A DNA stretch of 16,731 bases, taken from NCBI GenBank assembly GCA_024653405.1, contig JANLGB010000003.1:11968-28698 (forward strand). Direction: 5' to 3'. Source of the stretch: Candidatus Saccharicenans sp. (GTDB lineage Bacteria; Acidobacteriota; Aminicenantia; Aminicenantales; Saccharicenantaceae). Position numbers and translations under genes: made by a program. The notes beneath the pieces are model-generated. The model had not been told where the DNA came from. It did not search any database and saw nothing but the letters and a program-made list of their open reading frames with translations. Below, one piece after another: positions 1-7,647 of the stretch (its first letter is position 1; each line of letters begins with the position of its first letter).

Positions 1-27
1 CCAACATGGCTGAAGCGGCCATGTTGG
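1..27. repeat. Perfect 10-bp inverted repeat at the window edge
   Basis: CCAACATGGC at 1-10 is the exact reverse complement of GCCATGTTGG at 18-27, with a 7-base loop. The left arm begins at base 1 and contains the first possible pstA start codon (ATG at 6). A repeat this perfect at the very edge may be a foldback from amplification or assembly, or a real hairpin that cuts into the gene. Its existence is certain; its meaning is not. Confidence 0.85.
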
Positions 28-815
28 TCCTGGCGAGCCTGGTTTTAATTATGGCCATAATCTTATGGAAAAGCCTCCCCGCTCTTAAACTTTCGATGAT
101 AATCCGGATTCCCGGCAGCGGTTATTACCTCGGCCGGGAAGGGGGGATTCTCAATGCCATCCTGGGCTCACTGCAGCTGGTGCTGGGAGCCACTCTGCTG
201 GCTCTGATTATCGCTCTGCCGGGAGTTATTTTCCTCCACAGCTACTTGCGGAAAAAATCCCTGCTGGCCGAGTCCATCAGGTTTACTCTCGACGTCCTCT
301 GGGGTATTCCATCGATCGTCTATGGGGCCTTTGGCTTCTTGTTGATGATAACCTTTCATCTGCGGGCTTCCCTCCTGGCCGGGATTTTGACCGTGGCCCT
401 GGTGGAGCTGCCCATCCTGAGTCGGGCCCTGGACGAAACCATGAAGCTGGTCCCGTCTGAGCTTAAAGAAGCCACCTATTCTCTTGGAGCCAGCCGCTGG
501 CAGACCGCTACCAGGGTTGTGCTGCGGCAAACTTTTCCCGGCCTGGTTACGGCGGTTCTGATGGCCGTCGGCCGCGGTCTGGGAGATGCCGCGGCCGTCC
601 TGTTCACGGCCGGCTACACCGATAAAATCACCACTTCGCTGCTACAGCCGGTGGCCACCCTGCCCCTGGCCATTTTCTTCCAGCTGAATTCTCCTTTCCC
701 GGCCGTCCAGCAGAGAGCCTACGCTTCGGCCGCCATCCTGACCCTCCTGATCTTGATTATCAGCCTGGTCTCCCGTAGCCTGAGCCGCAGGCTCAGCCGG
801 CATAAAATCCTTTGA
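6..815 (+). CDS. pstA: Phosphate ABC transporter permease PstA (5' end probably missing)
   Basis: This is one of the two membrane permease subunits of the PstSCAB high-affinity phosphate importer in the inner membrane. The 269 residues contain about six hydrophobic segments. Near residues 139-165 lies the coupling-loop region typical of binding-protein-dependent permeases (ELKEATYSLGASRWQT, the EAA-type motif), which contacts the ATPase. A GRGLGDAAAVLFTAG stretch near residue 192 is typical of PstA, as is the spacing of GGILNAILGSL near residue 46. The first membrane segment begins almost at residue 1, whereas family members usually carry a short cytoplasmic lead, and the frame is open to the window edge. 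The true start may therefore lie upstream, and the ATG at 6 sits in an inverted repeat that may be artefactual. pstB follows after 13 bases; pstS and pstC are expected upstream. Confidence 0.9.
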   Translation: MAEAAMLVLASLVLIMAIILWKSLPALKLSMIIRIPGSGYYLGREGGILNAILGSLQLVLGATLLALIIALPGVIFLHSYLRKKSLLAESIRFTLDVLWGIPSIVYGAFGFLLMITFHLRASLLAGILTVALVELPILSRALDETMKLVPSELKEATYSLGASRWQTATRVVLRQTFPGLVTAVLMAVGRGLGDAAAVLFTAGYTDKITTSLLQPVATLPLAIFFQLNSPFPAVQQRAYASAAILTLLILIISLVSRSLSRRLSRHKIL

Positions 816-828
816 ACGGAGTACAGCC

Positions 829-1590
829 ATGGAAACCCGGAGCCGACTGGTGGTTAAGAACCTGAACGTCTATTACGGCAAAAACCAGGCCCTCAAAAAT
901 ATCAACCTCCACATTCCTGAGAACAGCATTACGGTCATCATCGGCCCCTCGGGCTGCGGCAAGACCACCCTGCTCAAAAGCCTGAACCGCCTGCTGGACG
1001 AGCAGGATGGAGTCCGGGTGGAGGGCCAGGTGCTGGTTGACGGGCAGGATATTTACCGCCCGGAAGTGGATGTCACCCTTATCAGGAAAAGGATGGGATT
1101 GCTTTCCCAGAAACCGCAGGTCCTGCCCCTGTCCATCTACGACAACGTGGCCTTCGGACCGAGGTTGCTGGGAATCAAAGCACGACCGGTGCTGGACGGG
1201 CTGGTAGAAAAGTATCTAAGACTGGCCGGGCTCTGGGACGAGGTTCGGCAACGACTCCAGGAACCGGCCAGTCGGCTGTCGATAGGACAGCAACAGCGCC
1301 TGTGCCTGGCCCGGGGCCTGGCGGTGGAGCCCGAAGTCATTCTGGGTGACGAGCCGACCTCGGCTTTAGACCCCCAATCCAGCCGCAACGTTGAAGTCCA
1401 GCTCCTCTCCCTGAAACAGAATTACACCATTGTCCTGGTAACTCACATCCTGAGGCAGGCCAGGAGGCTGGCTGATTATGTGGCTTTCCTCTATTTCGGT
1501 GAGCTTGTAGAATTCGGTCCGGCTTCTGAAGTCCTGACTTCTCCTCGCGACCCCAGAACCCGGGCCTACATTACCGGCGAAATCAGTTGA
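829..1590 (+). CDS. pstB: Phosphate ABC transporter ATPase PstB
   Basis: This cytoplasmic ATPase powers phosphate import through PstA and PstC. Walker A is GPSGCGKTTLLK near residue 39, and the Q-loop region LLSQKPQVLPLSIYDNVAFGPRLLGI near residue 91 is diagnostic of PstB. The signature is LSIGQQQRLCLAR near residue 150, Walker B is VILGDEP near 170, the D-loop is SALDP, and the switch His lies in LVTHILRQA. At 253 residues the length is normal. Two positions are unusual: the second residue after Ser in the ABC signature region is Ile-Gly rather than the common Gly-Gly, and a Gly precedes the Walker B Asp where PstB usually has Met. All catalytic residues remain. The start at 829 has a GGAG eight bases upstream. 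No phoU follows. Confidence 0.95.
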   Translation: METRSRLVVKNLNVYYGKNQALKNINLHIPENSITVIIGPSGCGKTTLLKSLNRLLDEQDGVRVEGQVLVDGQDIYRPEVDVTLIRKRMGLLSQKPQVLPLSIYDNVAFGPRLLGIKARPVLDGLVEKYLRLAGLWDEVRQRLQEPASRLSIGQQQRLCLARGLAVEPEVILGDEPTSALDPQSSRNVEVQLLSLKQNYTIVLVTHILRQARRLADYVAFLYFGELVEFGPASEVLTSPRDPRTRAYITGEIS

Positions 1591-1596
1591 GATAAC

Positions 1597-1901
1597 TCAG
1601 TTAGCCTTATTCAAGTCTTCAATCAACTGGCAGAAATAGACTTCAATAGCCTTGAGCCCGAACTGGAAAACGTAGCCTCTGACAAGCCTGGAAGCAAACA
1701 GGGGCGGCAGATAATTCTGGGGCATCCTGGTCGGAAAACAGTTGCCCCCCACTCGGTGCGCCAGAGATTCAGGACCGCCGCTGGCAATCAACTTTTGAGC
1801 AAGCCTGGGCCGTTAAAGGGTATTAGATCCACCGTCCTTTGGGCCGAGGCATTTTTATCGATGATAACGCCCTTTTCTTCCAGAGGCCAACTAACTTCCA
1901 A
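1597..1901 (-). pseudogene. Possible decayed or frameshifted gene, family not recognised
   Basis: Two minus-strand frames adjoin in the gap between pstB and ispF. The first runs from about 1901 to a TGA at 1788-1790 and includes EEKGVIIDKNASAQRTVDL. The second is open from 1812 to a stop at 1597 and includes YLPPLFASRLVRGYVFQFG and GLKAIEVYFCQLIEDLNKAN. They overlap at 1788-1812. One extra A in the AAAA run at about 1793-1796 would join them into a continuous peptide of roughly 100 residues reading LLKKLIASGGPES. Both halves have natural-looking composition. No ATG or ribosome site was found; a TTG at 1899-1901 overlaps the ispF stop. It could be a real short gene with a sequencing indel, a pseudogene, or chance open frames. 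I do not recognise the family. Apart from this, I see nothing in the gap. Confidence 0.3.
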
Positions 1902-2367
1902 GCAGGGCTACCGTCCAGCAGGCCACCGCCTGTCCAGCGCCGATGTCTCCCAGGCCTTCAGCCGTCTTGGCCTTGAGACCGATGTGGTCCGCCTCAATTC
2001 CCAGCAGGGGCGCCAGGTTAGCCTTCATGGCCGCCATATAAGGGGCCAGTCGCGGTTTTTCTAGGATCAGGACACTGTCGGTATTCACCACGGTCAGGCC
2101 GGCGGCCCGAACCTCGGCCATCACCCGGCGGAGGAGCTCCAAGCTGGAAATTCCCTCATAAGCCGGGTCGGTATCCGGAAACCTCTGGCCGATGTCGCCC
2201 GCACCGGCCGCACCCAGCAGGGCGTCAATCAGGGAATGAACCAGCACATCGCCGTCCGAATGGGCCAGGCAACCGCGGTCAGAGGGAATGGCGACTCCCC
2301 CGATAATCAGCCTCCGACCCGGAACCAGCCGGTGGAGGTCATAGCCCAGCCCGGCCTTGAGTTTCAT
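1891..2367 (-). CDS. ispF: 2-C-methyl-D-erythritol 2,4-cyclodiphosphate synthase IspF
   Basis: IspF converts CDP-methylerythritol 2-phosphate to the cyclic diphosphate, releasing CMP, in the non-mevalonate isoprenoid pathway. The 158-residue product has GYDLHRL at residues 8-14 (metal-binding Asp10 and His12), the HSDGD run at 36-40 and the third metal-ligand His44. Near the C-terminus it has the AEGLGDIGAGQAVACW segment that corresponds to the usual T-E-x-x-G-x-x-G-x-G loop. I chose the ATG at 2367 because it gives the normal family length and starts directly before the conserved motif; a TTG at 2409 would add 14 residues and run into the upstream gene. It starts 13 bases after the PIN/TRAM gene stop. 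The partner ispD, usually adjacent, is not in this window, whereas ispE is about 10 kb away. Confidence 0.95.
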   Translation of the reverse strand: MKLKAGLGYDLHRLVPGRRLIIGGVAIPSDRGCLAHSDGDVLVHSLIDALLGAAGAGDIGQRFPDTDPAYEGISSLELLRRVMAEVRAAGLTVVNTDSVLILEKPRLAPYMAAMKANLAPLLGIEADHIGLKAKTAEGLGDIGAGQAVACWTVALLGS

Positions 2368-2380
2368 GCCGCCATCCCGC

Positions 2381-3370
2381 CTAACGGAGTTCGCCGTTAT
2401 ACCGGCCAAAAATCATCTTGCCCACCGTAGTCTGCAGGACCGAAGTCACCGTGATATCAACTGTCTGACCGATCATCCGGCGGGCATTGTCTACCACCAC
2501 CATGGTCCCATCATCCAGGTAGGCCACGCCCTGGTCCTTTTCCTTGCCTTCTTTCAGGATGAAGACCCTCATGGTTTCTCCGGGCAGGACCACCGGTTTC
2601 AGCGCATTGGCCAGTTCGTTGATGTTAAGAACCTCTATCCCCTGGAGCTTGGCCACCTTGTTGAGGTTAAAATCATTGGTGATGATCTTGGCCTTAAGAG
2701 CCTTGGCACATTCGATCAGCTTAGAATCAACGTCTTTAATCTCAGGAAAATCCAGGTCGGAAATCACCACCTTGATCTTGGCAGTCTTCTGCAGTCGGTC
2801 CAGAACTTCCAGACCCCGGCGACCGCGCTGCCTTTTCAGCGGGTCGGGCGAGTCGGCAACCAGCTGCAACTCTTTCAGTACAAACTGGGGAACCACCAGG
2901 TCTCCGTCGACGAAACCGGTGCCACAAACTTCAGCAATCCGGCCGTCGATGATGACCGAGGTGTCCAGCAGCTTATAAGTCCGTTCTGCTCCCTGGCTGC
3001 GAAAGAAGTTGGCAAAAAAACTCGGTTCCAGCCATTCCGGTTTCTTGATGCCGAGGAGAAATCCTATGTAGGGAAAGGCAATCAGGAAAAAGATGCGGAT
3101 GAAAGAAGCCATGTCCGAGGTGCGCACGACCGTGTGGTAAATAGAGCCCAGCAGCCAGCCGGCCAGGACACCCAGCAGGGTCCCGATTGAGGCTGTCCAG
3201 ATTATTCTGAACTGCGCCCGTCGCACCCTGGTTTCCAGAAGTATGATCAGCGCGCCCAGCAGCAGGCCGACCAGGGCCCCACCGGTCCGGTTTAGGGTAA
3301 AGGGTGGATAGAAATATCCTGCCACCAGAACCAGAATGATGATTATTAACCTGAATAATATTAAGCCCAT
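2381..3370 (-). CDS. YacL-like membrane protein with PIN and TRAM domains
   Basis: This is a membrane-anchored putative ribonuclease. Residues 1-110 hold four hydrophobic segments (about 4-24, 30-46, 57-78 and 90-108). The PIN nuclease domain spans about 130-255, with acidic active-site candidates Asp136 ([12 protein letters not shown]), Glu167, Asp215 and Asp233 (TND). A TRAM RNA-binding domain follows at about 262-325. The 329-residue length and domain order match Bacillus YacL, which sits between radA and ispD there; here the order is radA, yacL-like, ispF. The substrate is not known from the sequence. The start at 3370 has an AGAAGGA ribosome site. About 50 bases separate it from radA. 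Confidence 0.9.
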   Translation of the reverse strand: MGLILFRLIIIILVLVAGYFYPPFTLNRTGGALVGLLLGALIILLETRVRRAQFRIIWTASIGTLLGVLAGWLLGSIYHTVVRTSDMASFIRIFFLIAFPYIGFLLGIKKPEWLEPSFFANFFRSQGAERTYKLLDTSVIIDGRIAEVCGTGFVDGDLVVPQFVLKELQLVADSPDPLKRQRGRRGLEVLDRLQKTAKIKVVISDLDFPEIKDVDSKLIECAKALKAKIITNDFNLNKVAKLQGIEVLNINELANALKPVVLPGETMRVFILKEGKEKDQGVAYLDDGTMVVVDNARRMIGQTVDITVTSVLQTTVGKMIFGRYNGELR

Positions 3371-3420
3371 ATTAATCCTTCTTTCAGGTTCGGCCTTATT
3401 TTACAAAATTGGCAGGAAAA

Positions 3421-4776
3421 TTAAAACACCTGGGCCAGGGCCTGGCGGACCGAGGTCACTCCCAGGCAGCGGATGCCCTTGAGGTTTTCTCCCTGAAGCT
3501 GGGGCAGATTGCCGGCCGGCATCAGCACCGTTTCCAAGCCCAAGGACCGGGCTTCCTTGACTCTGGCCATCGGCTGGCTGACCGAGCGGATTTCCCCGCT
3601 CAGCCCGACCTCCCCGAAGACGGCCAGTTCTCGCGGCAGCGGCAGATTTTTGATGGAGGAAATGACCGATAGCACCACACCCAGGTCGGCCGCCGGCTCA
3701 GCCACTTCCAGGCCACCGGCCACGTTCAGATAGATGTCCTCTCCGGCAAAGCTGTAACCAACTTTCTTTTCCACCAGGGCCAGCAGCATCGACACCCGGT
3801 AATGGTCCAGGCCAATAGACATCCGGCGCGGATTGCCAGAAAACAGGGTGGACGAGACCAGAGCCTGGATTTCCACCAGAAGCGGTCGCGAACCCTTGAT
3901 GGTGGCTACCACCACGCTGCCCGGCTCATTCTGGGGCCTTTCCCGCAGAAAGAAAGCCGAGGGATTATCTATGGGCTGCAAGCCGGACTGGCTCATTTCA
4001 AAAATGGCCAGTTCCGAAACTGGGCCGAAGCGGTTTTTCAGCACCCGCAGTACCCGGTGATTATGGTCCCTCTCTCCCTCGAACAAAAGTACCACATCCA
4101 CCATGTGTTCCAGGGACTTTGGTCCGGCCAGGCTGCCTTCCTTGGTGATATGCCCGATCAGGAAAACCGGAATCTGGTTGCGCTTGGCCAGGCGGAAGAC
4201 CCAGTTGGTTACTTCACGCACCTGGCTGATGGTGCCCGGGCTGGAAGTCAACTGGGGAGAAAAGATGGTCTGGACGGAATCGATGACCAGAGCCCTGGGC
4301 TTCATGCGGTCGGCGGCGTTCAGGATTCTTTCCAGGCTGGTTTCGGCCAGGAGGAAGACTTTCTCCCGGCTCAGACCGAGCCGGTCTCCCCGAAGCTTGA
4401 TCTGTTCCAGGGATTCCTCGCCAGATACATACAACACCGGGCTGCCTTCGGCTGCCAGGTCGCGCGACACCTGGAGCAGAAGGGTGGATTTGCCGATGCC
4501 CGGCTCACCGCCAATCAGGACCACCGAACCCAGCACCAGCCCGCCGCCCAGGACGTTATTGAACTGGTCGATGCCAACCGGGATTCTCTGGCTGGTGGTT
4601 TCCTTTATATCTTCGTAAAGAACCGGTTCGCCGCCGCTCTCCGGGAGCTCCGGGGCCAATTCTTCTTCCAGCTCCTCGACCATGGTGTTCCATTCGCCGC
4701 ACTGGCTGCAGCGGCCTAGCCACTTGGGCGAATGAAAACCGCAGTTCTGGCAGACAAAAACCGTTCCCTTTTTCAT
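3421..4776 (-). CDS. radA: DNA repair protein RadA (Sms)
   Basis: RadA is a RecA-like ATPase that drives branch migration during recombinational repair. The 451 residues show the complete family layout: a zinc finger with Cys9, Cys12, Cys23 and Cys26; a RecA-type ATPase core with Walker A GEPGIGKST at 90-98; the RadA-specific KNRFG motif at 247-251; and a C-terminal Lon-protease-like domain, which in this family lacks protease activity. The length is normal. Its ATG overlaps the mlaD stop as ATGA (4773-4776), so the two are probably translationally coupled, with GGAG five bases before the start. Being downstream of a lipid transport operon looks like operon packing rather than shared function. 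Confidence 0.97.
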   Translation of the reverse strand: MKKGTVFVCQNCGFHSPKWLGRCSQCGEWNTMVEELEEELAPELPESGGEPVLYEDIKETTSQRIPVGIDQFNNVLGGGLVLGSVVLIGGEPGIGKSTLLLQVSRDLAAEGSPVLYVSGEESLEQIKLRGDRLGLSREKVFLLAETSLERILNAADRMKPRALVIDSVQTIFSPQLTSSPGTISQVREVTNWVFRLAKRNQIPVFLIGHITKEGSLAGPKSLEHMVDVVLLFEGERDHNHRVLRVLKNRFGPVSELAIFEMSQSGLQPIDNPSAFFLRERPQNEPGSVVVATIKGSRPLLVEIQALVSSTLFSGNPRRMSIGLDHYRVSMLLALVEKKVGYSFAGEDIYLNVAGGLEVAEPAADLGVVLSVISSIKNLPLPRELAVFGEVGLSGEIRSVSQPMARVKEARSLGLETVLMPAGNLPQLQGENLKGIRCLGVTSVRQALAQVF

Positions 4777-6086
4777 CTGAGCTCCAGCCCCAGGCCGAAG
4801 AAGATTTCCCGGCGCTCGGCCAGGGAAAAATCATCCAGCCCCAACAGCAAATATAAGTTTTTAACCGGATAAATCCGTCCATAAACTCTGAATTGCGGCC
4901 GGGGGGTCCGGTTGAAATCAAAAGCTTCAGCGCTCAGCGCCAGCCGGCTGTTGAACAGGTACCAATCCAGTCCAGCCCCGAACCGGCTTTCAATCAAGCC
5001 ACCCCGGGCCACCAGCCACCGCCAGCGCCAACCGGCCTCCAGGGAATAGACAAACTTATCTTCCCAGGGATTATGGATAAGACCGGCCGAGAGCAGGGCC
5101 CGGCCCTTCCACCAGAGGCGGCCGTAGATTGACCCCTTGAACAGTTCACTGCTGCCGTAATAAGCCCCCTGGACCCCGCCCCCGAAATCAAAAGCCGAGA
5201 CAGAGGTGGTAATCCTTTTAATCTGGCCCACGGTTTCCCGGGCCTCGTCATAAAGGTCCGGTTCCTGGACCAGCTTGCCGGCAGTGCCTTCGCCTTTCTC
5301 TATTCTGCCCAGCACCGTCTGCAACGTTTCCAGCGATTCCTGCAGCCCGGTGAGGGCTTCATCCAGCTTCTTGAGACTGTCCTGAATACCGGGCCGGTTT
5401 TCCTGGACCAGGCCCTTGATCTCGTTCAGGGTCTCCTGCAGCCTTTTGGAGACTGTTTCCACTTCCTGGTTGATGGTGCTGAAAGTCTGGCCGGAATCTT
5501 CTAAGGCCTGGTGCAGAGAAGAACGGTTCTCTTTGAGTAAGCTGTCGAACTCCCCGGTCAGCGAGGCCAGGTTTTCCAGCGTTTTTCTCAAGTTGGGGCC
5601 CAGGTCTTTCTGCAACACGCTGTTGACCGAAGCCGCCACCTTCTTAATATCTTCCCCCAGGGACATGAGCTGGGTTCCTAACTGGTCAAAACTGATCGGC
5701 GGGAGGGAGTCCATGACTTCTTCGGGCCCGTAGAAGGAAGCTTCCCGGCCGGGGACGATTTCCACATATTTTTCCCCCAGGATGCCGAGCGAAGCCAGGG
5801 TGGCTTTGGAGCCATGGGGAATCCGGTAATCGGGATAAATGCTCATGGTGACCCTGGCCCGGCGCCCGTCCAGGGCGATGCCCTTGACCAGGCCGATTTT
5901 GATCCCGGCCATCTTGACCGCGGCATTCTTTTCAAGCCCCAGAGCTGAATCGAAAACGGCGTAAACCCGGTAGCCCTGTTTCTTGAACAGCTCCTGCACA
6001 TCGCCCACGGACAATATCAGCACGGCCAGCAGCAGAAAAAAGCCCGAGAGAAAAAGGCCTACTTTCATTTCCCGTTTCATCGTCAT
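4773..6086 (-). CDS. mlaD: MlaD-like MCE protein with long helical region and beta-barrel-like C-terminus
   Basis: This is the substrate-binding MCE subunit of an Mla-type phospholipid transporter. The 437 residues start with a membrane anchor (about 9-27), followed by one MCE domain (about 36-113, including the GLEKNAAVKMAGIKIG and LGILGEKYVEI segments). Next comes a long, mostly helical heptad-rich stretch (about 130-295). The tail (about 305-437) is made of alternating short stretches rich in Tyr, Trp, Phe, Gly and Leu separated by turns, such as KGSIYGRLWW, FVYSLEAGWRW and EIFFGLGLELR; I count around ten possible strands. E. coli MlaD is only about 180 residues and has none of this. The layout resembles the long MlaD with a C-terminal barrel described in the diderm Firmicute Veillonella. 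I chose the ATG at 6086 because GAGGAGAG lies just upstream; longer starts would overlap mlaF. Confidence 0.88.
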   Translation of the reverse strand: MTMKREMKVGLFLSGFFLLLAVLILSVGDVQELFKKQGYRVYAVFDSALGLEKNAAVKMAGIKIGLVKGIALDGRRARVTMSIYPDYRIPHGSKATLASLGILGEKYVEIVPGREASFYGPEEVMDSLPPISFDQLGTQLMSLGEDIKKVAASVNSVLQKDLGPNLRKTLENLASLTGEFDSLLKENRSSLHQALEDSGQTFSTINQEVETVSKRLQETLNEIKGLVQENRPGIQDSLKKLDEALTGLQESLETLQTVLGRIEKGEGTAGKLVQEPDLYDEARETVGQIKRITTSVSAFDFGGGVQGAYYGSSELFKGSIYGRLWWKGRALLSAGLIHNPWEDKFVYSLEAGWRWRWLVARGGLIESRFGAGLDWYLFNSRLALSAEAFDFNRTPRPQFRVYGRIYPVKNLYLLLGLDDFSLAERREIFFGLGLELR

Positions 6087-6096
6087 TATTCTCTCC

Positions 6097-6849
6097 TCAC
6101 CACTCAGTAATCGGTCCTTCGGCCCGGCCATTGATGAATTGCTGGACCACCGGGTTGGCTGAATTTCTGATATCCTCCGGCGTGCCCACTTCTATAATTC
6201 GGCCGTCATAGAGCATGGCTACCCGGTCGGCCACCTTGTAGGTGGTATTCATGTCATGAGTGATTATGACTGAAGTCACCCTCAGCTTCTCTTTGAGCTG
6301 CAATATCAGGCAATTGATGGCATCAGCCCGGATGGGGTCGAGGCCAGTGGTCGGTTCATCATAAAGAACTATTTCCGGGCTGTAGGCGATGGCCCGGGCC
6401 AGCCCCACTCTTTTCTTCATCCCGCCCGAAAGTTCATAGGGCAGCAGGTTTTCCACTCCCCGCAACCCGACCTGTTCCAGGCTCTCCCGCACCAGCCGCT
6501 GTATTTCGGCCTCTCCCAGAGTAGTATGTCGCCTCAGGCCGAAAGCTACATTTTCGGCCACGGTCAGGGAATCAAACAGGGCCGCGCCCTGAAACAGCAG
6601 GCCGAATTTCCGGCTGAGTTTCATTATTTCCTCGTCGGGCAGGGCCGAGATTTCCCGACCGTCGATGAAGACTTGGCCGCGGTCGGGTTTCATGATGCCG
6701 ATGATGTGTTTCAGAAGAACGCTCTTCCCCGAGCCGCTCTGCCCGATGATGACCATGGTCTCGCCGGCTTGAATTTCCAGGTTCAGGCCTTTAAGGACTT
6801 GTTTGCCCTCGAACGATTTGTGCAGGTCAACAATCTTTATCTTGCTCAT
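6097..6849 (-). CDS. mlaF: MlaF-like phospholipid transport ATPase
   Basis: This cytoplasmic ATPase of the MlaEFD complex energises lipid movement between the inner membrane and the MCE protein. Over 250 residues it shows Walker A GQSGSGKS at 36-43, the Q-loop in LLFQGAALFDSLTVAENV (a sequence typical of MlaF), signature LSGGMKKRVGLARA, Walker B IVLYDEPTTGLDP and the switch His in IITHDMNT. It begins 6 bases after the mlaE stop and ends 10 bases before the mlaD start, so mlaE, mlaF and mlaD form one unit. No STAS-domain MlaB is encoded nearby. Confidence 0.95.
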   Translation of the reverse strand: MSKIKIVDLHKSFEGKQVLKGLNLEIQAGETMVIIGQSGSGKSVLLKHIIGIMKPDRGQVFIDGREISALPDEEIMKLSRKFGLLFQGAALFDSLTVAENVAFGLRRHTTLGEAEIQRLVRESLEQVGLRGVENLLPYELSGGMKKRVGLARAIAYSPEIVLYDEPTTGLDPIRADAINCLILQLKEKLRVTSVIITHDMNTTYKVADRVAMLYDGRIIEVGTPEDIRNSANPVVQQFINGRAEGPITEW

Positions 6850-6855
6850 TGGCTA

Positions 6856-7638
6856 TCACAGGGTGGCCGGCAGAACCTTGCTCAGGAAGAAATTGAGAAT
6901 CAGGATGGTGATGCTGGCCACCACCACCGACTTGGTGGTGGCCCGGCCGACGCCTTCCGCTCCCCCTTCGGCTGTCATGCCCTGCCAGCAACCGACAATG
7001 GCTATCACCAGCCCGAACACCAGGGCCTTGATCAAGCCGACAGAAATATCCCACATCTCGAAATATTTCAATGTATTCTGGAGGTACAGTGTCTTGTTGA
7101 CTTTCATCAACAGGACGTTATAGGCATAGCCGCCGAAGATGCCGATGACATCTCCGTACAGGGTCAGGCAGGGCACCATGATCATGCTGGCCAGGATCCG
7201 GGGAGCCACCAGGTACTTAACCGGGTTAGCCCCGAGGCTGAACAAAGCATCGATCTGCTCGGTTATCTTCATGGTCCCGATTTCCGCGGCCATGGCTGAA
7301 CCCACCCGCCCGGCCACCATCAACCCAACCAGGATGGGAATCAGCTCCCGGCACAGGCCGACCGCGATGATCGGCCCTCCCTGTGATTCTGAGCCCGGCC
7401 CGATATAGCGGTGGAAAGCCAGGTAGGCCTGCAGGCCAAACACCAAGCCACCGAAAGCTGCGGTCAGGGAGACCACCGGCAGGGAATTAACTCCGACCTC
7501 TTCCAGTTGCTGCCAGAAATTTCTTTTCTCGAAGGGCTTTTGAAAGATGGCCCTGAAGCCTCTGACGGCCAGGTCATAGACCTGGCCCAGCTCGCAGAAA
7601 AAATTTCCGAAAAAAGGTATCCAGATTCGCTTTTCCAT
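6856..7638 (-). CDS. mlaE: MlaE-like phospholipid transport permease
   Basis: This is the inner-membrane permease of the Mla system and probably acts as a dimer with MlaF and MlaD. The 260 residues carry about five hydrophobic segments and the family hallmark ELIPILVGLMVAGRVGSA, then EIGTMKITEQIDALFSLGANP, which contacts the ATPase. The N-terminus (ELGQVYDLAVRGFRAIF) forms the amphipathic helix typical of MlaE. It starts only 9 bases after dnaB ends, with a weak ribosome site (GAGGAAG is about 14 bases away), so translation may depend on coupling with dnaB. No MlaA or MlaC gene is present in the window. Confidence 0.94.
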   Translation of the reverse strand: MEKRIWIPFFGNFFCELGQVYDLAVRGFRAIFQKPFEKRNFWQQLEEVGVNSLPVVSLTAAFGGLVFGLQAYLAFHRYIGPGSESQGGPIIAVGLCRELIPILVGLMVAGRVGSAMAAEIGTMKITEQIDALFSLGANPVKYLVAPRILASMIMVPCLTLYGDVIGIFGGYAYNVLLMKVNKTLYLQNTLKYFEMWDISVGLIKALVFGLVIAIVGCWQGMTAEGGAEGVGRATTKSVVVASITILILNFFLSKVLPATL

Positions 7639-7647
7639 CGGCCGGGC

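Noticed and set aside
2357..3190. A 277-residue plus-strand open frame opposite the PIN/TRAM gene
   Set aside because: It is the antisense shadow of a complete gene with clear domains; no ribosome site or motif supports it.
3380..3420. Promoter for the PIN/TRAM gene in the radA-yacL gap (TAAAAT on the minus strand)
   Set aside because: The matching -35 position reads TTTTAA, only three of six matches; co-transcription with radA is simpler.
3802..4719. A 305-residue open frame on the plus strand opposite radA
   Set aside because: It mirrors radA codons, shows no known motif and is low in natural composition. Long antisense frames are expected in GC-rich genes; radA on the other strand is complete and certain.
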